From assembly GCA_030622755.1 (NCBI GenBank), contig JAUXFT010000009.1, forward strand, positions 1 to 46,152: a DNA stretch of 46,152 nucleotides. Reading direction: 5' to 3'. The DNA comes from Aestuariirhabdus sp. (GTDB lineage: Bacteria > Pseudomonadota > Gammaproteobacteria > Pseudomonadales > Aestuariirhabdaceae). The notes under the pieces were generated by a model. That model was not told where the DNA came from, did no database searches, and worked only from the letters and a program-made list of their open reading frames with translations. This document shows, in pieces, positions 7,243-15,570 of this stretch. The number at the start of each line of letters is the position of its first letter. The first letter of the stretch is position 1. A program made the position numbers and the translations under genes.

Positions 7243-7836
7243 ATGACAGCAACGCCTACACGCTCTCAACTGCGTAGCCACCTGCGTCAACTTCGCGGAT
7301 CCCTGTCCGCCGCAGAACAGCGTATCGCCAGCAATCAAGTGGCCCGGCACATGCTCTCCCATCCAGATTTTCTTCGTAGCCAGAATATCGCCTTTTATTT
7401 GCCCAACGACGGTGAAATAGACCCCGGACCCCTTCTCCACAAAGCCTGGAAAATGGGTAAAGCCTGCTACCTGCCGGTACTAAAACCTGGAACCGTAAAC
7501 TGCCTCTGGTTTACCCCTTTTCACGCAGACAGCAAACTCAAACTCAACCGTTACGGCATACCTGAACCCGAACGGGGTCAGCGTCGACCGACCTGGAGTC
7601 TTGACCTGGTATTAATGCCCCTGGTGGGGTTTGATCCCAAAGGAAACCGCCTGGGAATGGGGGGAGGATTTTACGATCGTAGTTTCGCGTTTCTCAGCCA
7701 GGATCGACCAGTGCGAAGACCTACATTGATTGGGTTAGCTCACGAATGCCAGCGGGTAAACCAGCTGCCATATGACAGCTGGGATATACCGTTAACAGAA
7801 ATAATCACGGATCAGCGACGCTATCTTGTCAACTGA
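7243..7836 (+). CDS. ygfA: 5-formyltetrahydrofolate cyclo-ligase
   Basis: A 197-residue ATP-dependent enzyme that converts 5-formyl-THF to 5,10-methenyl-THF, returning stored folate to one-carbon metabolism. The conserved GMGGGFYDRSF motif (nucleotide and folate site) and the N-terminal basic helix LRSHLRQLRGSLS are clear, and YLPNDGEID matches the family's YxPxxxEID segment. I start it at ATG 7243; the open frame continues upstream to 7210, but that part would lie inside 6S RNA. GGGGAG, from the 3' arm of the 6S stem, stands about 11-12 nt upstream, so 6S folding or processing could affect translation. Coupling of 6S RNA and ygfA is conserved in Proteobacteria and linked to persistence in E. 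coli. Confidence 0.93.
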   Translation: MTATPTRSQLRSHLRQLRGSLSAAEQRIASNQVARHMLSHPDFLRSQNIAFYLPNDGEIDPGPLLHKAWKMGKACYLPVLKPGTVNCLWFTPFHADSKLKLNRYGIPEPERGQRRPTWSLDLVLMPLVGFDPKGNRLGMGGGFYDRSFAFLSQDRPVRRPTLIGLAHECQRVNQLPYDSWDIPLTEIITDQRRYLVN

Positions 7837-7879
7837 CAGTACCAACCGGTTAGTATCAATCTACTGAAGCGCCAACTTA

Positions 7880-8059
7880 TTATTGCTGTGAGGCTTTACT
7901 CACAAGGGTCACATCGAGAGAATTCTGCGGGACAACGGCTTGAACGCCAGATTCAGGCTGCCCTGAAAGCGACTGCGCTACGCTGGCAAATCCGGTACTT
8001 AATACCCCCAAACCGAACACCAATAGCACTAATATTAAAAAATCGGGTTTATTTTTCAT
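7880..8059 (-). CDS. Small secreted or membrane-anchored protein, unknown function
   Basis: A 59-residue product, too short for most gene callers. It starts at ATG 8059 with GGGT 8 nt upstream and ends at TAA 7880-7882. Residues 1-5 (MKNKP) are basic and residues 7-23 form a hydrophobic segment (FLILVLLVFGLGVLSTG), followed by the signal-peptidase-like site ASVAQS and a polar 30-residue remainder. It is therefore either exported or a single-pass anchor. A possible promoter lies at 8147-8176. It converges on ygfA. Codon use looks like that of the neighbours, and the frame has the right architecture for a real gene, but I recognise no family with certainty. Confidence 0.6.
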   Translation of the reverse strand: MKNKPDFLILVLLVFGLGVLSTGFASVAQSLSGQPESGVQAVVPQNSLDVTLVSKASQQ

Positions 8060-8146
8060 TATTTTTTACCCAGAAGTTTAGCCTTCACTAGCGTCTGTAG
8101 ATATTCCCTCCTGGAACATCTGTTTCCCAGCTTAAAATTCATTTTG

Positions 8147-8176
8147 ATACAACTTCCACCATAAAACAGATGTCAA
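8147..8176 (-). promoter_or_regulatory. Possible promoter for the small protein at 7880-8059
   Basis: On the minus strand a perfect -35 TTGACA (8171-8176) is followed 18 bp later by the weak -10 TTGTAT (8147-8152). The leader would be about 80 nt long. Confidence 0.35.
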
Positions 8177-8250
8177 TGCTATCCATTTTATATGATTAAG
8201 AATGTGACTTTTTGCTCAATTCCCAGTCAATTCGATTTATTAAACAGAAA

Positions 8251-8294
8251 AGTTCTCAGAACCTCAATAGAAATAGCAACAAGTTCTGAGAACT
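8251..8294 (-). terminator. Long inverted repeat downstream of the AraC-type gene, probable terminator
   Basis: AGTTCTCAGAAC (8251-8262) and its exact reverse complement GTTCTGAGAACT (8283-8294) flank a 20-nt loop. Read on the minus strand, the second arm is followed by TTTTCTGTTT, which fits an intrinsic terminator 30 bp past the AraC-type stop codon. The stem is A/T-rich for a terminator. Each arm is itself a dyad (GTTCT-N-AGAAC) with centres 31 bp (three helical turns) apart, so a pair of regulator-binding sites is an alternative. Confidence 0.5.
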
Positions 8295-8326
8295 GGTCAC
8301 CGCTTTTACCGATAGTTATAAAAACT

Positions 8327-9301
8327 CTAGATATAAAGCTGCTGACGGTACTCTTTCGGTGACTGGCCGGTCCAGCGCTTGAACGCATGATGAAACCCAC
8401 TCACATCTGCAAATCCTAACTGATCAGAGATGGCCGCCAGTTTCAGCTGTTGATCCTGCAACATTTGCAGAGAATGGTGCTTCTTAACGGAGTCGCGCAA
8501 CTGGACAAAAGTAACCTCATACTTTTTCAGATGACGCTGCAGGGTGCGAGCACTCATATTAAACTCGATGGCCGCATCCTCAATCTTCAAAGGCACTTTG
8601 GTTACATTCACTTCAATAAAATCCAGGGTCTCCCGAATCAGCGGGTACTCACTCCGCAAACGATCAATCACCGGATCGCCATTATGGCTTTTTGCCTTAC
8701 ATCCCGGCAAAGGAAACGACAACAACTCACTGGCGATAACCAGCTCATTATGAGTACGGGAAAAACTTAATTCGGAGGAAAATGCCGCCAGGGTTTCCGC
8801 ACCATAAACAGGGACGGTATGGCTAAATTCAACGGAAATTTCATCCCGCTCCAGCTCACACAAACATAGAATAAACCGATACAGGGTGCGTAACTTAAAC
8901 TCGACCATTTCGGCGTCAACCATTTGCGGCGCCAGCAGCGTCAGGCGACAACGATCCCCCCGCTCCTGCAAGGTAAAATCCAGTAATGGATTAGTACCGC
9001 AGAATTCGGCCGCAACCGCATCACGGAGATCCACTGCGGTTCCACCATCACCTCGCAAATAGGGCTCGCTCAGATGGTGGGCGAGTAATTTGCCGAACTC
9101 CAGCATTAGGGAAAATCGTCCGCAACGCGCTTTAAAGGTATTGATCGCCTGTTTAAAGCTTATCTCATCAATCGCTGCCTCTTCGACTGAGAGACGGCCA
9201 CGTTCAAGGTCCGAGGGGTGAAATAGTTCCGTTTCAAGGACGCCCTGCTGCTGAGCAAGTTCAACCAGAGCGGACAAATAACTCGAAGGAATTCGATTCA
9301 T
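8327..9301 (-). CDS. AraC-family transcriptional regulator
   Basis: A 324-residue regulator. The N-terminal 200 residues have the layout of the Arabinose_bd (PF12625-type) sensor found in the OruR/ArgR-like AraC subgroup, including SFKQAINTF near residue 50 and the MLEFGKLL segment. The C-terminal about 100 residues carry two helix-turn-helix motifs: IEDAAIEFNMSARTLQRHLK and LAAISDQLGFADVSGFHHAF, then FKRWTGQSPKEYRQ, the AraC signature. It is flanked by long gene-free gaps with no obvious co-transcribed target, so the regulon cannot be read from context. The start ATG at 9301 has no strong Shine-Dalgarno sequence. Confidence 0.85.
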   Translation of the reverse strand: MNRIPSSYLSALVELAQQQGVLETELFHPSDLERGRLSVEEAAIDEISFKQAINTFKARCGRFSLMLEFGKLLAHHLSEPYLRGDGGTAVDLRDAVAAEFCGTNPLLDFTLQERGDRCRLTLLAPQMVDAEMVEFKLRTLYRFILCLCELERDEISVEFSHTVPVYGAETLAAFSSELSFSRTHNELVIASELLSFPLPGCKAKSHNGDPVIDRLRSEYPLIRETLDFIEVNVTKVPLKIEDAAIEFNMSARTLQRHLKKYEVTFVQLRDSVKKHHSLQMLQDQQLKLAAISDQLGFADVSGFHHAFKRWTGQSPKEYRQQLYI

Positions 9302-9691
9302 AATATGATTTCAAGTACTCTTTGTTTTTATTATTGATCTTCCACTAAAAATCTATATCACAACACCCCGCAAAGCAACCATACCAAGCAGTGAACAGGC
9401 ATCTAACGAAGTACATATTTTATTTCCACAATATACACCCCTGAGAATAAGCACCTGGAACCCACACAAATTAAGGCAATAACCACTAAATACTCACAAG
9501 ACAGCAACCACAAAAACTTCATGGCCGCTCATAGACACGGGCTTCCTGTAAAGCTAGAGAGACCGGGTAAACAGACGCATCCGGGAGACCGTCCCTGCAG
9601 AAAATCATCCGTTTGAGGCTATTTCAGCTTACAATCTACCTCCCCTGGTAAGCCTGTCCCCCCGCAATCTACTCAGACTTTACTGCAGTAA
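9302..9691. other. Gene-free gap between the AraC-type gene and ilvA
   Basis: A 390-base A/C-rich stretch on the plus strand. No gene, RNA or strong repeat was recognised. Near 9651-9600 on the minus strand a GCTTAC/GTAAGC stem with a long loop follows ilvA but lacks a T tract, so it is not called as a terminator. Confidence 0.4.
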
Positions 9692-11206
9692 TTACCCCAA
9701 AAATAGCTGGTACGCCCTGTTATCGGTCTCTTCCCAGTAATGGTATCCAATATCATCCAGGAAGTTTTCCACATCTGACTTCTCTTTTTTGGACACCTGC
9801 ATACCGATTAGCACCCGACCATAGGCCGCACCATGATTTCGATAATGGAACATAGAGATATTCCACCGCTCGCCCAGCTTATTGAGAAAATTCAACAGCG
9901 CACCAGGTCGTTCCGGGAACTCAAATCGATAGACGATTTCATTTTCACCTGAAGGCGCATGCCCGCCGCCCATATGACGAATATGCAACTTGGCGATCTC
10001 ATTCTCGGTTAAATCTTCAACTGGATACCCCTTCTCTTCAAGCAATGCCACCAGATCTTCACGTGTATCGGTGTCAGGCTTGGTCTGTACCCCGACAAAA
10101 ATTTTCGCCTGCTGTGTATCGTGATAACGATAGTTAAACTCAGTGATAGAGCGCTTGCCCAGTGTCTGACAAAACGCCCGAAAACTACCTGGATGCTCAG
10201 GGATAGTAACAGCGATAATGGCTTCACGCTTTTCACCCAGCTCGGCGCGCTCGGAGATATAGCGCAACCGGTCAAAGTTGACATTGGCGCCGCTATCGAT
10301 AGCGATCAGCGTTTGCCCCTTGATCTGTTCGCGCTCGACATAGCGTTTTATGCCCGCGACCCCCAAGGCACCAGCAGGTTCTGCGATAGAGCGAGTATCA
10401 TCGTAAATATCTTTAACCGCCGCGCAAATTTCATCAGCATTAACGGTGATCACTTCATCGACCACTTTACGGCACACACGGAATGTTTCCTTGCCAACCT
10501 GGGCAACCGCAACACCATCGGCGAAGAGTCCTACCTGTGACAACACAACACGGCGCTTCTTCTCCAACGCCGCCTTCAAACATGCTGACTCTTCATATTC
10601 CACACCGATGATCCGAATATCCGGACGAAGGTATTTTATGTACGCGCCGATGCCTGCGATCAATCCACCGCCACCGACCGGCACGAAGATCGCATCGATT
10701 GGACCACTGTGCTGACGCAAGATCTCCATCGCGATCGTACCCTGGCCGGCGATGGTATCTACGTCATCGTAGGGATGAATGTAGACATAACCTTTCTCTT
10801 CGACCATTTTCTGCGAATAGGCCAGCGCCTCATCAAATGCATCGCCGTGCAAAATCACCCGAGCTCCGCGCGCACGAACCGCCTGCACCTTAATTTCCGG
10901 TGTTGTCTTGGGCATGACGATCACGGCTTTGATGCCCAGTTTTTTTGCCGCCAGTGCAAGTCCCTGAGCATGGTTTCCAGCGGACGCAGCGATAACACCT
11001 CGCTCACGCTCTTCTGCAGTTAACTGGGAAACCTTGTTGTAAGCACCGCGAATCTTGAAGGAAAACACCGGCTGCAGATCTTCACGCTTGAGCAAAATCT
11101 CATTCTCGAAACGCTCGGAAAGAAAGTGCGCCGAATGTATCGGTGTTTCAACGGCAACGTCATAGACACGAGCTTCGAGGATTTTCTTGATATATTTTTG
11201 TGGCAT
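9692..11206 (-). CDS. ilvA: Threonine ammonia-lyase (biosynthetic threonine deaminase)
   Basis: A 504-residue PLP enzyme that makes 2-oxobutanoate from threonine, the committed step of isoleucine synthesis. The PLP lysine is K51 in FSFKIRGAYNK, the glycine-rich phosphate-binding loop is PVGGGGLIAG, and SAGNHAQGLA binds substrate. The C-terminal third carries two ACT-like regulatory domains (IPEHPGSFRAFCQTLG and FPERPGALLNFLNKLG), which bind isoleucine and valine in the biosynthetic form. Length is close to the E. coli enzyme (514 aa). It is divergent from rpiA across a repeat-rich gap. The Shine-Dalgarno sequence is weak. Confidence 0.96.
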   Translation of the reverse strand: MPQKYIKKILEARVYDVAVETPIHSAHFLSERFENEILLKREDLQPVFSFKIRGAYNKVSQLTAEERERGVIAASAGNHAQGLALAAKKLGIKAVIVMPKTTPEIKVQAVRARGARVILHGDAFDEALAYSQKMVEEKGYVYIHPYDDVDTIAGQGTIAMEILRQHSGPIDAIFVPVGGGGLIAGIGAYIKYLRPDIRIIGVEYEESACLKAALEKKRRVVLSQVGLFADGVAVAQVGKETFRVCRKVVDEVITVNADEICAAVKDIYDDTRSIAEPAGALGVAGIKRYVEREQIKGQTLIAIDSGANVNFDRLRYISERAELGEKREAIIAVTIPEHPGSFRAFCQTLGKRSITEFNYRYHDTQQAKIFVGVQTKPDTDTREDLVALLEEKGYPVEDLTENEIAKLHIRHMGGGHAPSGENEIVYRFEFPERPGALLNFLNKLGERWNISMFHYRNHGAAYGRVLIGMQVSKKEKSDVENFLDDIGYHYWEETDNRAYQLFLG

Positions 11207-11393
11207 CAGGGCTAATTCTGGTTAGTTATCAAAAACAGTTCATTCTAGACGATTGCCACAGGATTCTCGACGGCTTTACGGCCCAATCCGCGCGATATCA
11301 TTGATTCCGAAGATTTCGTGAATTCCAGGCAAGGTTGCGGCGCATACGCTTCGACATAGTTGCAACATCCTGAGCTACAAACCTGCGCAATAC

Positions 11394-11489
11394 TCCCAAG
11401 CACTTTTCCCAAGCTATATTTCCAAGAAATATTCCTAAGCAACATTTTCTGGCAGCATTTATTTCCCAGCAACAATCCTCCGCAACAAA
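11394..11489. repeat. Degenerate 12-16 bp tandem repeat upstream of rpiA
   Basis: About seven imperfect units built on TCCCAAGCAACATTT, for example TCCCAAGCACTTT (11394-11406), TCCCAAGCTATATT (11407-11420), TCCAAGAAATAT (11421-11432) and TCCTAAGCAACATTT (11433-11447), ending TCCTCCGCAACAAA (11476-11489). The array abuts the rpiA promoter and fills much of the gap between the divergent ilvA and rpiA genes. Confidence 0.6.
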
Positions 11490-11510
11490 TGTAAAACAAC
11501 GCGTTATACT
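11482..11510 (+). promoter_or_regulatory. Probable rpiA promoter
   Basis: A good -10 TATACT (11505-11510) lies 17 bp after a weak -35 GCAACA (11482-11487). The start near 11517 gives a leader of about 36 nt to the ATG at 11553. The -35 lies inside the last unit of the degenerate repeat. Confidence 0.5.
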
Positions 11511-11552
11511 GCAAGCAAAATTTGCCACACCATTTAGCTTCAGGATAACCCC

Positions 11553-12230
11553 ATGACACAAAATGAACTCAAACAAGCGGTCGCCCAGGCTGCTCTGGAT
11601 ACAGTACGACCCAAACTCGAACGCGATACCATTCTGGGTATTGGTACCGGTTCTACTGCCAACATGTTCATCGATTCACTGGCTGGCGTAAAACAACTTT
11701 TCGACGGAGCCGTTGCCAGCTCAGAAGCCAGTGCCGATCGTCTCAAGGGGCATGGTATCCCAGTGTACGATCTGAACTCGGTCAACAGCATCCAGATCTA
11801 TATCGATGGTGCCGATGAGAGTAATTCGGCGCTGGAGTTGATTAAAGGTGGCGGTGCGGCACTCACTCGCGAAAAGATTATCGCGGCTGCATCGGATCAA
11901 TTCATCTGCATCGCGGACGAAAGCAAGCTGGTGCCGCGCCTTGGCGCATTTCCCTTACCGGTCGAAGTCATACCGATGGCTCGCAGTTACGTTGCTCGTG
12001 AATTGGTCAAACTGGGGGGAGATCCTGTTTATCGCAGTGGCGTCGTCACCGACAACGGCAACCTGATTCTGGACGTACACAATCTGGATATTAGCGTCGC
12101 AATCACTCTGGAAGAGCAAATTAACAACATCACCGGAGTGGTATGTAACGGGTTATTCGCAGTGCGTCCCGCCGACCTTTTACTAATCAGCACACCGAAT
12201 GGCGTCCAGGAATTCCATCGCCCCCGATAG
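11553..12230 (+). CDS. rpiA: Ribose-5-phosphate isomerase A
   Basis: A 225-residue cytoplasmic enzyme that interconverts ribulose-5-phosphate and ribose-5-phosphate in the non-oxidative pentose phosphate pathway. It has the phosphate-binding [14 protein letters not shown] loop (28-41), the [18 protein letters not shown] segment with active-site acidic residues (near 88-105) and the EKIIAAAS helix. AGGA stands 8 nt upstream of the ATG. The 3' end is unusual: a 21-bp direct duplication begins at the stop codon. Pairing with ilvA on the opposite strand is also known in Pseudomonas. Confidence 0.96.
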   Translation: MTQNELKQAVAQAALDTVRPKLERDTILGIGTGSTANMFIDSLAGVKQLFDGAVASSEASADRLKGHGIPVYDLNSVNSIQIYIDGADESNSALELIKGGGAALTREKIIAAASDQFICIADESKLVPRLGAFPLPVEVIPMARSYVARELVKLGGDPVYRSGVVTDNGNLILDVHNLDISVAITLEEQINNITGVVCNGLFAVRPADLLLISTPNGVQEFHRPR

Positions 12231-12269
12231 GCAGGACACAAAGAAAGACAGGCAAGACGCAAAGAGAAA
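12229..12269. repeat. About 21-bp direct repeat x2 at the rpiA stop codon
   Basis: AGGCAGGACACAAAGAAAG starting at 12229, inside the rpiA TAG stop, is followed directly by AGGCAAGACGCAAAGAGAA from 12250; few positions differ. It resembles the widespread intergenic motif type GACGCAAAGACGCAAAG. No function is assigned. Confidence 0.6.
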
Positions 12270-12399
12270 TAATAGAAGGGTATTCCGATCGGGTTAAAAC
12301 GGGCCCGGCAGCCGAACAATAACACAGCCAAAACCTTCAATTACTCAGCAGATTCTGCGCTTGCCGACACTTCAGAAATTCTTGACCCCTGTAATCGAG

Positions 12400-12439
12400 A
12401 GGTTGTCAGAGACCCGAAATATTCGGGATCTGACAACCT
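12400..12439. terminator. Hairpin between convergent rpiA and guaC, probable two-way terminator
   Basis: AGGTTGTCAGA (12400-12410) pairs with TCTGACAACCT (12429-12439), and an inner CCCGAA/TTCGGG stem extends it around an ATA loop, giving about 17 bp in total. It lies 30 bp beyond the guaC stop and 170 bp beyond rpiA. T tracts are weak on both sides, so arrest may need Rho or serve as RNA 3'-end protection. Confidence 0.65.
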
Positions 12440-12469
12440 GTTTCCACACGGCAACCGTTAACCGTTACG

Positions 12470-13507
12470 TTAACCGAAGGTACGGTTTTCCTGCTCCATG
12501 ACACGAATAAATGTGGTGCGCTTGGAAAGCTCCTTAAGAGAAGATGCACCGACGTAAGTGCATGCCGAGCGAACACCGCCCAGAATATCCTGCACCCTAC
12601 CCGCGATAGGGCCACGATACGGCACTTCAACTGTTTTACCTTCTGATGCACGGTATTCAGCGACGCCACCAGCGTGCTTACCCATTGCCGTATCAGAACT
12701 CATACCATAGAACGTTTTGTAGCGCTTGCCGTCACGCTCTACTATCTCGCCGCCGCTCTCATCGTGTCCGGCAAACATGCCGCCAATCATCACCATATCT
12801 GCACCGCCACCAAAACCTTTGGCGACATCACCGGCGCAGGCACAACCACCATCAGAGATAATTAAACCGCCCAATCCATGAGCGGCATCGGCACACTCCA
12901 TCACGGCAGAAAGCTGGGGATAACCAACACCGGTTTTAACACGAGTGGTACACACAGAACCCGGACCAATTCCCACCTTGACGATATCGGCTCCAGACAG
13001 GATCAGTTCCTCCACCATCTCGCCCGTTACCACATTACCGGCCACTATCACTTTATCCGGATAGGCTTTACGAACCCTACGCAGGAAAGAAACAAAATAC
13101 TCGGAATAGCCATTAGCGACATCGATGCAGACAAACATCAACTGCGGATGTTGCGCCAATATCTCCTGCAGCTTTTCAAAATCGCGTTCAGAAGTACCTA
13201 TGCTGACCATAATACGCTGGTAGATCGACTCATCCTGATCCTGTAAGAACGCTGTCCATTGATCAAGGCTGTAATGTTTGTGGATAGCCGTCAGCATGCC
13301 GTGGCGAGCTAATTCCTGCGCCATCTCAAAGGTACCCACGGTATCCATATTGGCCGCAACAACGGGAACGCCGGTCCACTCTCTGCCGCTGTGTAAAAAG
13401 ATATAGGTTCTATCCAGAGCGACTTGGGAACGACTCTTCAAGGTCGATCTCTTGGGCCTGATTAGTACATCTTTGAAACCCAGTTTAATATCGGTTTCTA
13501 TACGCAT
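12470..13507 (-). CDS. guaC: GMP reductase
   Basis: A 345-residue NADPH-dependent enzyme that turns GMP into IMP in purine salvage. The protein aligns with E. coli GuaC almost throughout: [20 protein letters not shown] at the start, the catalytic-loop Cys in [34 protein letters not shown] for the phosphate, and [19 protein letters not shown] near the end. Length equals the family norm (347). I start at ATG 13507, which has GGAG 5 nt upstream; an in-frame GTG six bases further up would add two residues. It is transcribed towards the hairpin at 12400-12439. Confidence 0.97.
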   Translation of the reverse strand: MRIETDIKLGFKDVLIRPKRSTLKSRSQVALDRTYIFLHSGREWTGVPVVAANMDTVGTFEMAQELARHGMLTAIHKHYSLDQWTAFLQDQDESIYQRIMVSIGTSERDFEKLQEILAQHPQLMFVCIDVANGYSEYFVSFLRRVRKAYPDKVIVAGNVVTGEMVEELILSGADIVKVGIGPGSVCTTRVKTGVGYPQLSAVMECADAAHGLGGLIISDGGCACAGDVAKGFGGGADMVMIGGMFAGHDESGGEIVERDGKRYKTFYGMSSDTAMGKHAGGVAEYRASEGKTVEVPYRGPIAGRVQDILGGVRSACTYVGASSLKELSKRTTFIRVMEQENRTFG

Positions 13508-13574
13508 AATCACTCCGCATCTTAAGTTGGTTATTCAGTAAAACATTCAGAAATCAGTACAAGTTTCAGACAAC

Positions 13575-13601
13575 AAAAAGGGGTTGCCAATTGGAACCCC
13601 C
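13575..13601 (-). terminator. Intrinsic terminator of the REC-GGDEF gene
   Basis: On the minus strand GGGGTT and AACCCC (13595-13600 and 13580-13585) close a hairpin over the palindromic CCAATTGG and are followed directly by TTTTTGTTG. It lies about 100 bp past the stop at 13702. Confidence 0.8.
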
Positions 13602-13701
13602 TAACTTGTGCCCGGCGATCTTGTTGCATCCTTTAACCGATGTAAAGAATGATGCTCAGGATGAAACCGGGATTATTATCTGTATATTGAAATTCCAGAT
13701 C

Positions 13702-14622
13702 TTAGTTCATGCTGACCTGAACACAGTTACTGCCCTGATCTTTGGCAAAATAGAGCGCCGAATCAGCAGCTTCAATCAAACTAGTAACTGGCATATCAAT
13801 ATCTGGAATTACAGCAGCGACGCCAATACTGATCGTGACACAATCAGTTACCGTTGAGAATTCATGCTCGATATTAAGCTCTGCCACCGCATCACACAGT
13901 TTTTGCGCTAAAACCGTCGCATCATGACGATCGGTATCAGGCAGCACCGCCACGAACTCCTCTCCGCCGTAACGCGCCAACAGGTCACCAGAACGCTGAA
14001 TATTTTGCAGCATCCGCTCAGCTATAGTCTTGAGGCATTTATCACCCGCCACGTGGCCGTAGTTATCGTTAAAATGCTTAAACTGGTCAATATCAATCAT
14101 TACCAGGGCCAGCGATGTTTGGCTACGACATGCCCTGCGCCATTCACTATTCAGGTGCTCATCGAATTTTCTACGATTGAAGACTCCGGTAAGACTGTCC
14201 AGTACCGACATATTGGAAAGCTGATCTCGCTGGCGCTTTAACAAAAGATGGGTGCGTACTCGAGCAACTAACACCGGCACAGAGAAAGGTTTGGCGATGT
14301 AATCAACGGCCCCTAAAGATAAACCGTACGCCTCCTTATTCTCATGAGGATCAGCGGTAATCAGAATGATGGGAATATGCTTGGTTTTTGTGTCATCGGA
14401 AAGCTGTCGACAAAGCTCATAGCCGTCGATATCCGGCATGGAAACGTCAAGCAGAATCAGATCAGGTAAGCTATCCGCAGCCGCACGTTTTAGCGCCTCT
14501 TTGCCACTGGTCGCCACATCAATACTGAACTCCCGACTAAGAATGTCTCCGAGAATACTGACATTCATCTCTTCATCTTCGACAATCAGCACCGACTGCT
14601 TATCGTCATCCTGCTTCGACAT
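13702..14622 (-). CDS. Response regulator with diguanylate cyclase output (REC-GGDEF)
   Basis: A 306-residue cytoplasmic protein. The REC domain (about 10-125) has the acidic pair in VLIVEDEE, phospho-acceptor D59 (LILLDVSMPDIDG) and the KPF lysine. A GGDEF domain follows (about 135-300), with the intact active-site motif GGEEF (219-223) and the inhibitory RxxD site (R210-SG-D213) five residues before it. It should therefore make cyclic di-GMP when phosphorylated and be product-inhibited. No cognate kinase lies beside it. GGAG 8 nt before the ATG supports the start. A perfect 16-bp palindrome lies upstream at 14718-14733, and an intrinsic terminator follows the gene, so it is probably a single-gene unit. 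Confidence 0.93.
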   Translation of the reverse strand: MSKQDDDKQSVLIVEDEEMNVSILGDILSREFSIDVATSGKEALKRAAADSLPDLILLDVSMPDIDGYELCRQLSDDTKTKHIPIILITADPHENKEAYGLSLGAVDYIAKPFSVPVLVARVRTHLLLKRQRDQLSNMSVLDSLTGVFNRRKFDEHLNSEWRRACRSQTSLALVMIDIDQFKHFNDNYGHVAGDKCLKTIAERMLQNIQRSGDLLARYGGEEFVAVLPDTDRHDATVLAQKLCDAVAELNIEHEFSTVTDCVTISIGVAAVIPDIDMPVTSLIEAADSALYFAKDQGSNCVQVSMN

Positions 14623-14717
14623 CCAACATACTCCAGCAAGTAATTAGTTACAGAGTATAGATCAGCACAGAGCACCTCGTGACGCCAACTGATCTCACTG
14701 TGCTTTACCTTCCATAA

Positions 14718-14733
14718 TTGTGACGAATCACAA
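14718..14733. promoter_or_regulatory. Palindrome TTGTGA-N4-TCACAA, candidate operator
   Basis: TTGTGA CGAA TCACAA is a perfect dyad about 95 bp upstream of the REC-GGDEF start and about 120 bp upstream of pdxH, in the divergent intergenic region. It resembles CRP (TGTGA-N6-TCACA) and FNR/Anr (TTGAT-N4-ATCAA) half-sites, but its spacing fits CRP poorly. The binding protein is unknown. Confidence 0.35.
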
Positions 14734-14852
14734 AACATAATTTCCAGCAGGAAACCCTCTCATAGATCATAAACTTATGAACTCAGGGCTAGTCAGATAG
14801 CATTCGGGGCAGGATAATAAACAGGTTGCCATTCAATTTCGGAGATCCTGCA

Positions 14853-15536
14853 GTGGATATAGACCAGTTAAGAAGAGAGTACCTGCACGGGGGTCTGCAC
14901 CGCAAAAACCTGAGAGACAACCCAATTGATCAATTCGAACACTGGCTGCAACAAGCGGTGGATGCAAAGTTGCCGGATCCTACTGCAATGAACCTGGCCA
15001 CTGTCTCTGCCGACGGCCAACCTTCGCAGCGTATTGTGTTGCTCAAAAAGCTGGATCAACAGGGTTTCGTATTTTTTACCAACCTGGGCAGCACCAAAGC
15101 TCAACAGATATCCGAAAACAACCACGTATCCCTGCATTTTGCCTGGCTTGAACTTGATCGCCAGGTGATTATCAGCGGAGAAGCAGAGCGAATCAGTACT
15201 GCGGAAACCCTTGGCTATTTCCTCAGCCGGCCAAAAGAGAGTCAGCTGGCTGCCTGGGCCTCACGCCAAAGCCACCCCATTTCGTCACGAGTGCTGCTGG
15301 AACAAAAATTTGCTGAAATAAAGCACAAGTTCTCCAAAGGTGAAGTGCCACTGCCATCATTCTGGGGAGGCTATCGAGTGACACCAAAGTCGATGGAGTT
15401 CTGGCAAGGCGGCGCTTACCGACTGCATGACCGTTTTCTCTACTCACAACAGACGGCCTCCCAGACCGAGAGTTCGAATAAACAAGGTGCTTCTACAGAA
15501 AAAACACAATGGCAGCTTGAACGGCTGGCACCATAA
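14853..15536 (+). CDS. pdxH: Pyridoxamine/pyridoxine 5'-phosphate oxidase
   Basis: A 227-residue FMN enzyme for the last step of pyridoxal phosphate synthesis and salvage. It follows E. coli PdxH closely: [13 protein letters not shown] at the start, [20 protein letters not shown] for FMN phosphate, [28 protein letters not shown], and the C-terminal RLAP. GTG at 14853 is chosen because GGAG lies 8 nt upstream; a TTG at 14826 would lack one. Oddity: between RFLY and the terminal W..ERLAP there is an insertion of about 16 polar residues (rich in S, Q, T, E) not found in E. coli. It falls in a surface loop before the last strand, so activity is probably kept. Confidence 0.95.
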   Translation: MDIDQLRREYLHGGLHRKNLRDNPIDQFEHWLQQAVDAKLPDPTAMNLATVSADGQPSQRIVLLKKLDQQGFVFFTNLGSTKAQQISENNHVSLHFAWLELDRQVIISGEAERISTAETLGYFLSRPKESQLAAWASRQSHPISSRVLLEQKFAEIKHKFSKGEVPLPSFWGGYRVTPKSMEFWQGGAYRLHDRFLYSQQTASQTESSNKQGASTEKTQWQLERLAP

Positions 15537-15570
15537 ATCAACTTAAACTGTAGCTGAAAAATTATCACTA

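Noticed and set aside
7888-8091. A 67-codon plus-strand frame after ygfA
   Set aside because: It is the antisense of the more convincing small secreted protein at 7880-8059 and has no hydrophobic or domain organisation of its own.
9480-9560. A minus-strand hydrophobic 38-residue peptide in the gap before ilvA
   Set aside because: Very short, weak ribosome site and no cleavage site; chance frames of this kind are common in AT-rich gaps.
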